Shown: positions 33,715-43,489 of the stretch, piece after piece
How positions within the stretch are numbered: the stretch's first letter is position 1
Layout of the letters: the number at the start of each line of letters is the position of its first letter
NCBI GenBank assembly: GCA_944377165.1
Contig: CALWEJ010000001.1
Location: 1 to 43,489 of the forward strand
Length of the DNA stretch: 43,489 nucleotides
Source of the DNA: an uncultured Clostridia bacterium
GTDB taxonomy: Bacteria > Bacillota > Clostridia > Christensenellales > UBA1242
Reading direction: 5' to 3'
Program-made: the position numbers and the translations under genes
The notes under the pieces: model-generated
Databases searched by the model: none
The model's input: the letters and a program-made list of their open reading frames with translations, nothing else
What the model was told of the DNA's origin: nothing

Positions 33715-34082
33715 TGAGGAGTGTACGTTTAGAACGAATTAATAGCGAGTTGCAAAAAGTTATTAATTATATAATTGACCAAGAGCTTCGCGACCCACAA
33801 ATAGATGCTATGATTAGTGTGACTAACGTAGATACTACACCAGATTTAGCATATGCGCGCGTGTATATTAGTTCTATTGGGAAAACTCCAACAGATGAAG
33901 TCGTAGCGCGCATAAAAGGTGCAGGTGGTTTTATTAGAGGCGAAGTTTCTAAAAAAATTAAGTTAAGGATAACTCCACGCTTAGAGTTTATTAAGGATTC
34001 TTCCTTAGAATATGGGAATAAAATTGACAATATTTTAAAGACAATTAAATATTCAACTGAGGAAGACAATAATAATGATTAA
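33714..34082 (+). CDS. rbfA: Ribosome-binding factor A
   Basis: KH-fold protein acting on 16S 5' helix 1 in 30S maturation and cold adaptation. The 122 residues include R-L-E-R-I-N-S-E-L, L-R-D-P-Q-I-D-A-M-I-S-V-T and A-R-V-Y-I-S-S. Joined to infB by TAATG and to truB by an 8-base overlap. Confidence 0.95.
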   Translation: MRSVRLERINSELQKVINYIIDQELRDPQIDAMISVTNVDTTPDLAYARVYISSIGKTPTDEVVARIKGAGGFIRGEVSKKIKLRITPRLEFIKDSSLEYGNKIDNILKTIKYSTEEDNNND

Positions 34083-34926
34083 AGGCATTATACCTATTAA
34101 CAAACCAAAAGATTGGACGAGTTTTGACGTCGTAAACAAGGTAAAACATATCCTTAAAATGCGCCAAGTGGGGCACTTGGGTACACTTGACCCTATGGCT
34201 ACAGGTGTTTTACTTGTGACTGTAGGAAAAGCAACTAAGCTTTTCGATTTAATGCAGACTAAGACTAAAACATATTTAGCTAAGTTTAAATTCGGAATAG
34301 ATACTGATACCCTAGACATTACAGGCAAAATTGTTGCGACTAGTAAAAACATACCAAATCTCGACGAAATAAAATCAGTTATACCAAAATTTATTGGAGA
34401 TATAGAACAGATTCCGCCAAAATTTAGTGCGAAGTCTGTTAATGGTAAACGAGCATATGATTTAGCGCGCGCAAATATTGACTTCGAATTAAAACCGTGT
34501 AAAGTAAAAGTTGAAAATATCAAAATTAAATCGTATGAAAATGATGAACTTGAAATTGAATTGACGTGCGGGAGCGGAACTTATATACGCGCTATAGGTA
34601 GAGACATAGCAAAAGAATTAAATACTTATGCTTGTATGACAAGTCTTATACGAACAAAAATATACGATTTTGAATTAAAAAATTGCTATGATATTGACGA
34701 ATTAAATTCGGATAACATTATTGATAAAATTGTAAAAATCCGTGATATTTTACATTTTAAAGAACTAAATTTAGATAGCACATTGTTTGAAAAACTCATC
34801 AATGGTCAAATTATTAATATAGAATTGCAAAACGGCGATTATTTACTAAACAATGATGTTGATTGCGTTGCTTTAGTAAAAATTGTAAATTTTAAAGCAA
34901 AAATGTCAATTTTCTTTGGCATATAA
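34075..34926 (+). CDS. truB: tRNA pseudouridine-55 synthase TruB
   Basis: Makes pseudouridine 55 in the tRNA T-loop. The 283 residues show G-I-I-P-I-N-K-P, K-M-R-Q-V-G-H-L-G-T-L-D-P-M-A-T-G-V-L (catalytic Asp), Q-I-P-P-K-F-S-A and C-G-S-G-T-Y-I-R-A-I-G-R-D. The recJ-like nrnA gene often found between rbfA and truB, and ribF after it, are absent. Confidence 0.96.
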   Translation: MIKGIIPINKPKDWTSFDVVNKVKHILKMRQVGHLGTLDPMATGVLLVTVGKATKLFDLMQTKTKTYLAKFKFGIDTDTLDITGKIVATSKNIPNLDEIKSVIPKFIGDIEQIPPKFSAKSVNGKRAYDLARANIDFELKPCKVKVENIKIKSYENDELEIELTCGSGTYIRAIGRDIAKELNTYACMTSLIRTKIYDFELKNCYDIDELNSDNIIDKIVKIRDILHFKELNLDSTLFEKLINGQIINIELQNGDYLLNNDVDCVALVKIVNFKAKMSIFFGI

Positions 34927-34955
34927 TTGAATTTATATAAAAATTATGATACAAT
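34927..34955 (+). promoter_or_regulatory. efp promoter
   Basis: TTGAAT (34927-34932), 17-base spacer ending TGA, TACAAT (34950-34955), starting right at the truB stop. Leader of about 20 bases with AAGGAG. Confidence 0.75.
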
Positions 34956-34980
34956 ATAGAGGAATAAAAAAGGAGATTTT

Positions 34981-35559
34981 ATGATAACAGCAGGAGATAT
35001 TAGAAAAGGTGTAATTTTTGACGACGGCAGTTCAACTGACCCTAAAAAACCAAGTTTGTTTTTAGTCGTTGATTTCCAACACGTAAAACCGGGGAAAGGT
35101 GCAGCATTCGTTCGTACTACACTAAAAAATGTTTTAACAGGTAAGGTAATTGAACGTACTTACAATCCGTCTGAAAAAATTAACGACATTAGCATCGAAC
35201 GTAAAGAAATGATGTACTTATATAATGAAGGTGGTCTATACTATTTTATGGACAACGATACTTATGACCAAATTCCTTTCAACTATGATATAGTTAAAGA
35301 TGCTTTAAATTTTGTCACAGAAAACGTTAATTGTACCGTTCAATTCTACAATGGTCAACCTATTAGTGTTGAACCTCCAATTTTTGTGGAATTAACTATT
35401 ACAAAGGCAGAACCCGGAGTGCGTGGCGATACAGCAAAATCAGGTGGTAAACCAGCTACTTTGGAAACAGGATATGTAATTCAAGTCCCATTGTTTGTAA
35501 ATGAAGGTGACCGTGTGCGCGTTGATACTCGTACAGGCGAATATATGGAACGTCTATAA
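34981..35559 (+). CDS. efp: Elongation factor P
   Basis: Relieves ribosome stalling at polyproline. The 192 residues have a KOW-like first domain with the tip loop [12 protein letters not shown], where the second Lys is the residue modified in many bacteria, and the C-terminal block [20 protein letters not shown]. An insertion near residues 15-25 (S-S-T-D-P-K-K-P-S) makes it slightly longer than the usual 185. The modifying enzyme is not in the window. Neighbour to spoIIIAA, as in Bacillus. Confidence 0.96.
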   Translation: MITAGDIRKGVIFDDGSSTDPKKPSLFLVVDFQHVKPGKGAAFVRTTLKNVLTGKVIERTYNPSEKINDISIERKEMMYLYNEGGLYYFMDNDTYDQIPFNYDIVKDALNFVTENVNCTVQFYNGQPISVEPPIFVELTITKAEPGVRGDTAKSGGKPATLETGYVIQVPLFVNEGDRVRVDTRTGEYMERL

Positions 35560-35585
35560 AAATATTAAAAATTTTAGCGAAAAAA

Positions 35586-35614
35586 CAATACTCTTGCAGT
35601 ATTGATTTTTTTTT
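35586..35614 (+). terminator. Terminator of efp
   Basis: Perfect 7-bp stem (35586-35592 with 35598-35604), loop CTTGC, nine T residues. It isolates efp from the spoIIIA operon. Confidence 0.9.
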
Positions 35615-35649
35615 GGTATTTATATTGATAAAAAATAATAATCTTAGGT

Positions 35650-36552
35650 ATGTTAAAAGATTATTTAGAAAGGGATTTATATAATTTAATTATAAAAAAT
35701 TTCAGTTTCAATGATATAACTGAAATTCGTATGCGCGTAAACGAAAATCTAATAATTGTCGTTAGAAATAAAAAATTTTATTTAAAAGACGATAATGGCG
35801 AATTTATAAAATGTAATACAAATATGATAGAAAATTTTATAAAAAAAGCTAGTGAAAATTCTATCTATGCTTATAACGATAATATAATTAACGGGTATAT
35901 TACATTGCCTAAAGGTATTAGGGTAGGTCTATGCGGAAATATTGTCACAGATGGAGATAAAATTGTCACTATAAAAGAATTTCAAGCATTAAATATTCGC
36001 ATTCCTCATAACGTTAAAAATTGTAGTCTTCCGGCATATGAATATATATTAGGAGAAGACGTTAGAAATACATTAATTATTTCACCACCAGGAGCAGGAA
36101 AAACTACTTTCATTCGCGATTTTATTTATCAGTTATATCAACACAATGTCCCAAAAAATATTCTAGTTGCTGACGAAAGAAATGAAATTTGTTCGGTCGT
36201 TAATGGTGAACCAGCACTAAATGTAGGCGGTTTTGCAGATATATACACAAATTGTAGTAAAGAATTTGCTTTCAAAAATGGTATAAGAAGTATGCGCCCT
36301 GACGTAATTGTCACAGACGAAATTGATTTAGACAAAGATTTGCCTTGCATAATAGAAGCAATAAACTCTGGAGTTAGCGTAATAGCGACAATACACGCAA
36401 AAGATTTGAATCAACTCAAACGTAAAGCAAATTTTGACAAAATAATTGATGAAAAATATTTTTCAAGATACATTGTTTTATCTAACGATGAGGGTCCGGG
36501 AACGTTAAAAAATATTTATGATGAAAAGTTGAATTGTATATATTGCAGGTAA
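35650..36552 (+). CDS. spoIIIAA: Stage III sporulation ATPase SpoIIIAA
   Basis: Cytoplasmic AAA+/secretion-type ATPase of the SpoIIIA-SpoIIQ channel that links mother cell and forespore. The 300 residues show the start-domain I-T-E-I-R-M-R-V-N, Walker A I-S-P-P-G-A-G-K-T-T (about 141-150), D-E-R-N-E-I and M-R-P-D-V-I-V-T-D-E-I (Walker B). The ribosome site is poor (TTAGG too close to the ATG). In relatives the operon is driven by sigma-E; I could not find a convincing sigma-E promoter upstream. Confidence 0.95.
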   Translation: MLKDYLERDLYNLIIKNFSFNDITEIRMRVNENLIIVVRNKKFYLKDDNGEFIKCNTNMIENFIKKASENSIYAYNDNIINGYITLPKGIRVGLCGNIVTDGDKIVTIKEFQALNIRIPHNVKNCSLPAYEYILGEDVRNTLIISPPGAGKTTFIRDFIYQLYQHNVPKNILVADERNEICSVVNGEPALNVGGFADIYTNCSKEFAFKNGIRSMRPDVIVTDEIDLDKDLPCIIEAINSGVSVIATIHAKDLNQLKRKANFDKIIDEKYFSRYIVLSNDEGPGTLKNIYDEKLNCIYCR

Positions 36553-36555
36553 AAT

Positions 36556-37029
36556 ATGAAATGGTTTTTGATTATTGTTTTAATCACTGTAATAATGATA
36601 ATTGCGCGTGCAATTAGTGAGCAATATAAAGAAAAATATGATTTCTATTATAATTTAAAAGATTTTTTAAATCAATTCAAAATAAATTTATCATTTTCGC
36701 AGTCTAAAATAAAAGAATTCCTAGACAAAATTAATTCAAAAAAACAATTTAAGATATTTATTGATGAATATAAGAATTTTTTATCTTATGGAAAATTTGA
36801 TTTATCTAAAATTAAAATTTTAGAAGATGATGAAAAGACAGAGTTAACTAAAATCATAAACAATATAGGCAAGTATAACGCGAAAAATGAGATGTTGCAA
36901 GTGGATGCTTTTATGGTATCTATAGATTCAAAGTTAGAAAAAGCAAAACAGGACAAGCAAAAATTATGCCCACTTATTTTAAAATTGTCCTTATTGTTTG
37001 CAATAGCACTATCAATTTTATTGATTTAG
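36556..37029 (+). CDS. spoIIIAB: Stage III sporulation protein SpoIIIAB
   Basis: Membrane-anchored channel component with a helical mother-cell domain resembling type II secretion F proteins. The 157 residues have one N-terminal membrane segment (about 3-17), a charged helical middle and a C-terminal hydrophobic segment (about 142-157). Divergent in sequence; identified mainly by position and layout. Starts 4 bases after spoIIIAA. Confidence 0.85.
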   Translation: MKWFLIIVLITVIMIIARAISEQYKEKYDFYYNLKDFLNQFKINLSFSQSKIKEFLDKINSKKQFKIFIDEYKNFLSYGKFDLSKIKILEDDEKTELTKIINNIGKYNAKNEMLQVDAFMVSIDSKLEKAKQDKQKLCPLILKLSLLFAIALSILLI

Positions 37030-37038
37030 GAGGTCAAA

Positions 37039-37227
37039 ATGGAAATTATATTTAAATTGGCAGGCATAGGTCTGATAACATCTATAGTCAATCAAATTTT
37101 AAAATATTGTGGTAAGGAAGAGATTGCTTCTGTGACAACACTTGCAGGATTAATCATTAGCTTATTAATGGTAATAGATTTAGTACAAGATTTATTTGAT
37201 ACCGTACGTTCATTATTTTTATTTTAA
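37039..37227 (+). CDS. spoIIIAC: Stage III sporulation protein SpoIIIAC
   Basis: Tiny membrane protein (62 residues) with two membrane helices and the middle K-Y-C-G-K-E-E-I-A, typical of SpoIIIAC (family members have about 65 residues). AGGAGG precedes the ATG. Confidence 0.93.
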   Translation: MEIIFKLAGIGLITSIVNQILKYCGKEEIASVTTLAGLIISLLMVIDLVQDLFDTVRSLFLF

Positions 37228-37233
37228 GGATTT

Positions 37234-37620
37234 ATGACAGAATTATTAAAGATTATTGCAGTTGGATTAATAACTGTATTTGCCCATATGATTGTTAAAC
37301 AAACTCGCCCAGAAATAGCGATTTTTATTTCTATTGCAGGTAGTATTTTAATTATTATAATGGCAGTCGATACACTAAATTCTGCAATATCATCTTTTTA
37401 TAATATCTTTTCTGCTACTAATGTTGACACTTCACTTTTAACTCCATTATTTAAAATAATTGCTATCGGTTATATCGCAGAGTTTAGCGCAAATATTTGC
37501 TTAGATGCAGGGGCTAGCAGTATAGCAGATAAAATTTTATTTGTTGCAAAACTTGTCATTTTAATGATTGCATTACCAATAATCACGACAGTCATTGATA
37601 TGGTGGTGGAACTGCTATGA
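37234..37620 (+). CDS. spoIIIAD: Stage III sporulation protein SpoIIIAD
   Basis: Membrane protein of 128 residues with four hydrophobic segments; K-Q-T-R-P-E-I-A and F-S-A-N-I-C-L-D-A-G are typical of the family. Related in fold to SpoIIIAC. Overlaps spoIIIAE by four bases (ATGA). Confidence 0.93.
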   Translation: MTELLKIIAVGLITVFAHMIVKQTRPEIAIFISIAGSILIIIMAVDTLNSAISSFYNIFSATNVDTSLLTPLFKIIAIGYIAEFSANICLDAGASSIADKILFVAKLVILMIALPIITTVIDMVVELL

Positions 37621-38843
37621 GAAAAATCTTAAAGTACAAAAAATTTCAATACAATCGTGCAACAATAGTAGCGTTAGTAGTACTTTTAGCATTGTTTTCA
37701 GTGGTTTTACCTTTGCAAACATTTTGTGCGACTAGTGATTTAAGCGAAATAAGCGAAGAATTAAATAACTCAGTAATAGACGAGTTAGAAGAGATTGATT
37801 TTTCTGGTTTTAATACGATTTTGCAAGATTTAGAAGAAAATCAAACTAATGTTTTTTCTATTGACAACATTAAGGATAAAGTATATTCAATAATATCTGG
37901 CGAAAATGCTTTGAGCTATTCCTCATTTTTCGCGAGTATATTTTCGATACTAATTGAAATGGTTTTAAAATATGTTCCGCTTTTATCAGTAATTGTCGCG
38001 GTAGGAGTTATATCAAATTTATTAGGCGGAATTAAAAGTAAATTCAATGAAAAATCAACAAATAATCTTATTCACCTAGTATGTTTTCTTGCGGTAGCCG
38101 TGCTTATGATAGGTATGATTGCGAATCTTAGCGAAACTATAACAAAGTCAATAAACAATATGGTGAATCAAATTAATGTTCTATTTCCTATTTTACTCGC
38201 CTTAATGATAGGAATAGGCGCGAATGCGAGTGCGTCAATTTTTCAACCGGTAGTTTCAATAATCTCTACATACACCGCTGACTTTTTCTCATATCTAATA
38301 ATACCGATGTTTACTATAAGCTTTGTATTTGGATTAATATCTAACTTAAGTGATAACATAAAACTAGACAAATTTAATAGTTTTATATCAAGCTTATTTA
38401 AATGGTGCGTAGGACTTGTATTTACCTTGTTTTTCGCGGTATTTACCATACAAGGAATTAGCGCAGGGAGTTTCGATAGCCTTAGCATAAGGACAACAAA
38501 ATATACAATTAAGAGTTATATTCCTGTAATGGGAGGATATTTATCTGATGGTATGGATTTAATCTTATCTAGCACAATATTGATAAAAAACTCTGTTGGT
38601 TTAGTGGGTATATTAATGATAATTTCTACAATATTATCGCCATTAATAGAGATTGTAATTTTTTCACTGATGCTTAAACTCGTTTCTGCCATTTTACAAC
38701 CTATGGGGAATACTAAAACTTCAAACTTCTTGTCGGCGACGTCATCTTCTGTCACAATGTTATCGAGCTCAATAATTGCAATCGGATTTATGTACCTTAT
38801 CTCAGTCGGTCTAGTGATGACGACCGCTAATGTGGTGATATAA
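37617..38843 (+). CDS. spoIIIAE: Stage III sporulation protein SpoIIIAE
   Basis: Polytopic membrane component of the feeding-tube channel. The 408 residues start with a basic N-terminus and a signal-like hydrophobic stretch ending in F-C-A (about 38), then an acidic extracytoplasmic region and several membrane helices from about 115 to the end. The stop overlaps the spoIIIAF ATG (TAATG). Confidence 0.94.
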   Translation: MRKILKYKKFQYNRATIVALVVLLALFSVVLPLQTFCATSDLSEISEELNNSVIDELEEIDFSGFNTILQDLEENQTNVFSIDNIKDKVYSIISGENALSYSSFFASIFSILIEMVLKYVPLLSVIVAVGVISNLLGGIKSKFNEKSTNNLIHLVCFLAVAVLMIGMIANLSETITKSINNMVNQINVLFPILLALMIGIGANASASIFQPVVSIISTYTADFFSYLIIPMFTISFVFGLISNLSDNIKLDKFNSFISSLFKWCVGLVFTLFFAVFTIQGISAGSFDSLSIRTTKYTIKSYIPVMGGYLSDGMDLILSSTILIKNSVGLVGILMIISTILSPLIEIVIFSLMLKLVSAILQPMGNTKTSNFLSATSSSVTMLSSSIIAIGFMYLISVGLVMTTANVVI

Positions 38844-39313
38844 TGAGCGGATATGTATTAAGTATTTTAGGTATTGTTTTAGTTGGAATTGTAATAGACG
38901 TAGTTATGCCTAGTGGCGTAATTAATAAGTATATTAAAAGTTTATTTTCTATATTTGTAGTTGCTGTGATATTAAACCCAATAATTACGTTTGTTAAGGA
39001 TAATAAAGATTTCACAGTTCATTATGATGACTATGAGGTGCAAGAGAGCATAATGAATTACATATTTAATGAAAGGGTAAAAACTATTGAAACAGCAATA
39101 ATAAATGAATTAGAAAGTGGCGGAATAAGTGAAATCGACATAAAAATCAATTATTCGATAGAATCAAACGAATTAAATATAAATTCTTGTACAGTTTTTA
39201 TGCAAAATGCGGTCATTTCGTCGGACAAGTTGCATATAAATAAGTATGAATTCATTAGTGACGTAGTGAACAAATATACAGACTTAACGGACGAGGAGAT
39301 AATTTATGAATGA
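38843..39313 (+). CDS. spoIIIAF: Stage III sporulation protein SpoIIIAF
   Basis: Two N-terminal membrane helices (about 5-21 and 31-50) and a soluble ring-building-like domain of about 100 residues that should lie in the intermembrane space. In all 156 residues, slightly shorter than the Bacillus protein. Overlaps spoIIIAG by 8 bases. Confidence 0.9.
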   Translation: MSGYVLSILGIVLVGIVIDVVMPSGVINKYIKSLFSIFVVAVILNPIITFVKDNKDFTVHYDDYEVQESIMNYIFNERVKTIETAIINELESGGISEIDIKINYSIESNELNINSCTVFMQNAVISSDKLHINKYEFISDVVNKYTDLTDEEIIYE

Positions 39314-39755
39314 AAAAGAGAAAAAATCTATTAAATGGCTCGCTAAATTAAAAAACATAAAACATATTGAAGTCTATGTTGCTGTAATATTCATTGTAAT
39401 TTTACTCCTTATCTATATGTCAAACTTTTCAAGTAAAGGGACAAGCAAGAGCGATTCTACCACCACAAATGAATTAACCGTATCAGCATATGTCGATAAC
39501 TTAGAAAACAATTTGCAAGAAATCCTTTCAAACATAGGAGGTGTGTCAAATGTAAAGGTGATGATAACGCTAAATATGGCTGACTCAACAGTGACGGACT
39601 CAAAAATAAACTTAGATAGTTTTCCGCCAATAAAAGGAGTATTAATTACTGCTAAAGGGGTCAGCGACACAGCTACTAAACTAAAAATTTTGCAGGCTGT
39701 TGAAGCGGTGATTGACATTACAAACGGAAATATTGAGATTTTGTCAAGTGATTAG
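39306..39755 (+). CDS. spoIIIAG: Stage III sporulation protein SpoIIIAG
   Basis: EscJ/PrgK-like ring protein of the channel: one membrane helix (about 24-40) and an outer domain with L-S-N-I-G-G-V-S-N-V-K-V-M-I-T-L and I-K-G-V-L-I-T-A-K-G-V, which is typical. At 149 residues it is much shorter than the roughly 230 of Bacillus, lacking much of the insertion that forms the tall beta-barrel there. Confidence 0.92.
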   Translation: MNEKEKKSIKWLAKLKNIKHIEVYVAVIFIVILLLIYMSNFSSKGTSKSDSTTTNELTVSAYVDNLENNLQEILSNIGGVSNVKVMITLNMADSTVTDSKINLDSFPPIKGVLITAKGVSDTATKLKILQAVEAVIDITNGNIEILSSD

Positions 39756-39764
39756 GAGGGGAAT

Positions 39765-40250
39765 ATGAAAACTATGTCTAAAAAGAAAAAAATCATTATT
39801 ATATCAGCAATGATTGCATTACTATTGATAACAGGGTATGTAAATGTTGCGCTAAACAGTACTATATCAAATGGAGGCTCAACGACAACTAGCACAACAT
39901 CTGCTAATTTCTACACTACATATAGAAATGAAAGGGAAGCAACACGAACCCAAGAAATTCAATTCTATGATTCAATTATAGCAAGCGCAACTTCTAGCGA
40001 TGAGGCGAAACAAGAAGCTGAAGAAAACAAATTGGCTCTTATCTCACAAATGGAAAAAGAACTTGTCACTGAAGGAATTATCAGAGGTAAAGGATTTACA
40101 GACGCTATCGTCACAATGTCTAGTAGCAATGTAAATGTGTTTGTTCAAAGCGCTGAATTAGAAAAAGCAGAAGTCGCTCAAATTACATCTATAGTCACAG
40201 AACAACTCGGAGTTGAAATAGATAAAATAATTATTATACCGTCAGAATAA
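39765..40250 (+). CDS. spoIIIAH: Stage III sporulation protein SpoIIIAH
   Basis: Forms with forespore SpoIIQ the zipper across the intermembrane space. The 161 residues have a basic start, one membrane helix (about 9-26), a Ser/Thr linker and the C-terminal ring-building domain (about 85-161). GGAGGGG precedes the ATG. A spoIIQ partner is not in the window. Confidence 0.92.
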   Translation: MKTMSKKKKIIIISAMIALLLITGYVNVALNSTISNGGSTTTSTTSANFYTTYRNEREATRTQEIQFYDSIIASATSSDEAKQEAEENKLALISQMEKELVTEGIIRGKGFTDAIVTMSSSNVNVFVQSAELEKAEVAQITSIVTEQLGVEIDKIIIIPSE

Positions 40251-40279
40251 TTGCTAAAATAATAAAAATGTGATATAAT
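40251..40279 (+). promoter_or_regulatory. Promoter of asp23-nusB-xseAB-proS
   Basis: TTGCTA (40251-40256), 17-base spacer ending TGA, TATAAT (40274-40279). It frees these housekeeping genes from the sporulation operon just upstream. Confidence 0.78.
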
Positions 40280-40299
40280 ACCCGCAGAGGATAAAAATT

Positions 40300-40659
40300 A
40301 TGGCTCAATTAAAAAATGTAAATGACAACCATAGCACTTATATCAATAAAAGTATGGTGGTATCTATAGTTAGCCTTGCTACTAAAGAGATTAAAGGTGT
40401 CGTTGATGTTTATAAATCGACTCGCTTATCTATAAGAAGTTTATTTAATCGTAATATCGGCAAGGGTGTTAAAATCAAATACACTAACTTAGGTATATTA
40501 ATTGATATCTATGTTATAGTTGATGTCGATTGTGAGGTAAATGACGTTGTATATCGCATACAACAGAATGTAAAGAATAATATCACTTCGCTTTTACCAA
40601 TTACCATTAAAGCTATTAACGTTCACATTATGGACGCTGATAAAATTCTCTCTGAATAG
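40300..40659 (+). CDS. Asp23/Gls24 family envelope stress protein (YqhY-like)
   Basis: A 119-residue Asp23 domain protein: I-N-K-S-M-V-V-S-I-V-S-L-A-T-K-E-I-K-G-V-V-D-V and I-D-I-Y-V-I-V-D-V-D-C-E-V-N-D-V-V-Y-R-I-Q-Q show the fold (given here in parts of the pattern). In Bacillus the yqhY neighbour of nusB is linked to control of acetyl-CoA carboxylase, but accBC is absent here. AGAGG precedes the ATG. A hairpin overlaps its stop codon. Confidence 0.9.
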   Translation: MAQLKNVNDNHSTYINKSMVVSIVSLATKEIKGVVDVYKSTRLSIRSLFNRNIGKGVKIKYTNLGILIDIYVIVDVDCEVNDVVYRIQQNVKNNITSLLPITIKAINVHIMDADKILSE

Positions 40660-40670
40660 AGAGAGTTTTT
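40644..40670 (+). terminator. Attenuator-like hairpin overlapping the asp23 stop codon
   Basis: Ten-pair stem (40644-40653 with 40658-40667, one G-U), loop GAAT, five T. The TAG (40657-40659) sits in the loop and 3' arm, so a ribosome finishing asp23 would block the hairpin. Confidence 0.65.
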
Positions 40671-40687
40671 GTCGTTATGGAGGAAAT

Positions 40688-41071
40688 ATGAAACGTACTG
40701 AGATGCGCGAACTCGCATTTAAAACTATATATTCTAAATTCTTCAACAATAACAGTGATGAAGATATTTTTGTTAATGCTGAACAAAAAGGTCTTGAATT
40801 TACTCAAAAAATTTTAGAGCAATTTGCAAATCACTATACTGAGATTAATGACATCATCAACGAACATTTAAAAGGATATACTATTGATAGAGTATATAAA
40901 ATTGATTTAGCAATCTTAATTGTAGCAATAATTGAGTTAAAATATATCAAAGAGAATCCTGTTCAAGTTGTAATCAACGAAGCAGTCGAACTTGCTAAAA
41001 AGTTTTCTACAGATAAAAGTCCTAAATTTATTAATGGTGTATTAGCTGATATCGTTAAAGATATAAAATAA
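40688..41071 (+). CDS. nusB: Transcription antitermination factor NusB
   Basis: Binds boxA RNA with NusE (S10) for rRNA antitermination. The 127 residues include R-E-L-A-F-K-T-I-Y near the start and V-V-I-N-E-A-V-E-L-A-K-K-F-S and F-I-N-G-V-L-A near the end. GGAGG precedes the ATG. Stop and xseA start overlap (TAATG). Confidence 0.95.
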   Translation: MKRTEMRELAFKTIYSKFFNNNSDEDIFVNAEQKGLEFTQKILEQFANHYTEINDIINEHLKGYTIDRVYKIDLAILIVAIIELKYIKENPVQVVINEAVELAKKFSTDKSPKFINGVLADIVKDIK

Positions 41072-42236
41072 TGAAAACATTTACTGTCAGTCAGATTAAT
41101 AGAATAATAAAAGATTTAATAGACAATGAAGTTATACTAGAAGATATTATAGTAAGTGGAGAATTGTCTAGTTTTTCCATAACTCGCGGAATTGCTTATT
41201 TTACATTAAAAGATAATGAAACGATGCTCGCGTGTATTCAATTTGGTGCGAAATCTTCTTTTAATATAGGCGATATGGTGCAATGTCGTGGCAATATCAA
41301 ATACTATTCAAAAACAGGGAAATTATCTTTTAACGTACTCACTATTGAATTGTGCGGACAGGGCGAATTATATAAAAAATTCATTGAATTAAAAGAGAAG
41401 TTGACTTTAGAAGGTCTATTTGACGAAACGCATAAACAATCGCTACCTAGATTTATTAATTCAATAGGAGTGGTGACAAGTAAGACTGGCGCTGTGTTGC
41501 AAGATATAAAGAATGTATCATTACGACGAAATCCTAATTTAGATATATATGTCTATGATGCACAGGTACAAGGAAATTTAGCAGTAGAGCAGGTTATTGA
41601 AGGAATAAATTATTTTGATAATTATTCAGATGTTGACGTAATTGTCGTAGCACGTGGTGGCGGAAGCATAGAAGATTTAATGCCTTTTAACGATGAAAAA
41701 TTAGCAAGAGTAGCATATAATTGTAATAAACCAATTATTAGTGCGGTTGGGCACGAAACAGATTTCTCAATACTTGACTTTGTAGCTGATTTGCGAGCCC
41801 CAACTCCAAGTGCTGCTGCCGAATTAGTCACATACGAAAACCGTGACCTGATTAGGCGAGTAAAAGATATATTTAATACAATAGAAACTAATGTGTTAAA
41901 TAGAGTGCAAAACTATAATGAACGAACAAACTTAGTTATAAGCGAAATTGAACGAGAAATATCAGACGTAGTTAATAATCAAACGTTATACATTAATTCG
42001 CTCTTAAATAGATACGATAAATTAATTGAAAATAAAATTGATAACACAAAATATAGAGTAGATATTTTATTAAATACACTAGATAGGTTAAACCCTGCTA
42101 AAATATTATCATCTGGATATTCATATGTCACTAAAGATGAAAAACCTATTGATAGTAATATAAACGTCGGTGACACTATTGACATAAGGGCGAATCTAGT
42201 TAAATTAAAAGCACAAGTCAATTCAAAGGAGATTTT

Positions 42237-42240
<4 letters not shown>
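41071..42240 (+). CDS. xseA: Exodeoxyribonuclease VII large subunit
   Basis: Single-strand exonuclease large subunit. The 389 residues have the OB fold (1-100: V-S-G-E-L-S-S-F, G-D-M-V-Q-C-R-G), the catalytic core with G-V-V-T-S-K-T-G-A-V, V-V-A-R-G-G-G-S-I-E-D-L and S-A-V-G-H-E-T-D-F-S, D-L-R-A-P-T-P-S-A-A-A-E, and a C-terminal coiled coil, on the short side of the family. Overlaps xseB by four bases. Confidence 0.96.

Positions 42241-43489
<1,249 letters not shown>

Overview
This is a low-GC (about one third G+C by eye), gene-dense chromosomal segment of an endospore-forming or spore-gene-bearing member of the Bacillota, most like an uncultured Clostridia lineage with a compact genome. The evidence is Firmicutes-type gene order (ylxM-ffh-rpsP-khpA-rimM-trmD; rimP-nusA-ylxR-ylxQ-infB-rbfA-truB; efp-spoIIIAA..AH-asp23-nusB-xseA-xseB), a complete eight-gene spoIIIA operon, strong Shine-Dalgarno sites, and sigma-A type promoters, many with a TGn extension. 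Taxonomy below class level is my guess. No tRNA, rRNA, CRISPR array or transposase is visible.

Layout. 1-411: end of a protein made of near-identical 28-residue repeats, then a terminator. 444-2116: ylxM-ffh. 2056-2386: the last 61-62 bases of ffh occur three times in tandem, separated by a hairpin-bearing spacer; this, a possible small RNA and a lone minus-strand gene (2589-3767) separate ffh from its usual neighbour rpsP. 4048-5838: rpsP-khpA-rimM-trmD. 5898-7704: rbgA-rnhB-yraN. 8056-8400: rplS with its own leader. 8722-16586: comM-dprA-topA-trmFO-hslV-hslU. 16723-17754: tcdA-trxA. 17880-20574: cysteine desulfurase, a cysteine-poor IscU-like protein, a YtxH-like protein, ruvX and a DUF1292 protein. 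20810-21634: an orphan protein with a possible Cys-His-Asp triad. 22166-28970: rpsB-tsf, frr-uppS-cdsA-rseP, then a PolC-like protein that has only the N-terminal, OB and exonuclease parts. 29060-34926: the nusA-infB operon. 34981-35559: efp. 35650-40250: spoIIIAA-AH. 40300 to the end: asp23-nusB-xseA-xseB-proS, with proS cut by the window edge.

Most genes serve translation (ribosome proteins and assembly, tRNA modification, initiation and elongation factors), DNA maintenance and uptake processing (topA, dprA, comM, ruvX, rnhB, xseAB), protein export and membrane synthesis (ffh, uppS, cdsA, rseP) and sporulation (spoIIIA).

The most unusual signals are: (1) near absence of GATC (about 5 sites), CATG (about 2) and GTTAC/GTAAC (none found) across 43.5 kb, with synonymous codons chosen to avoid them; (2) the tandem ffh 3'-end copies whose middle copy differs from the real one only at synonymous positions, as expected of an integration site that rebuilds the gene end; (3) a polC slot holding a 506-residue protein without polymerase or PHP domain; (4) two places where the loop region of a terminator hairpin supplies the -35 box of the next promoter, which then fires a gene with almost no 5' leader. 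All counts were made by eye and should be recomputed.
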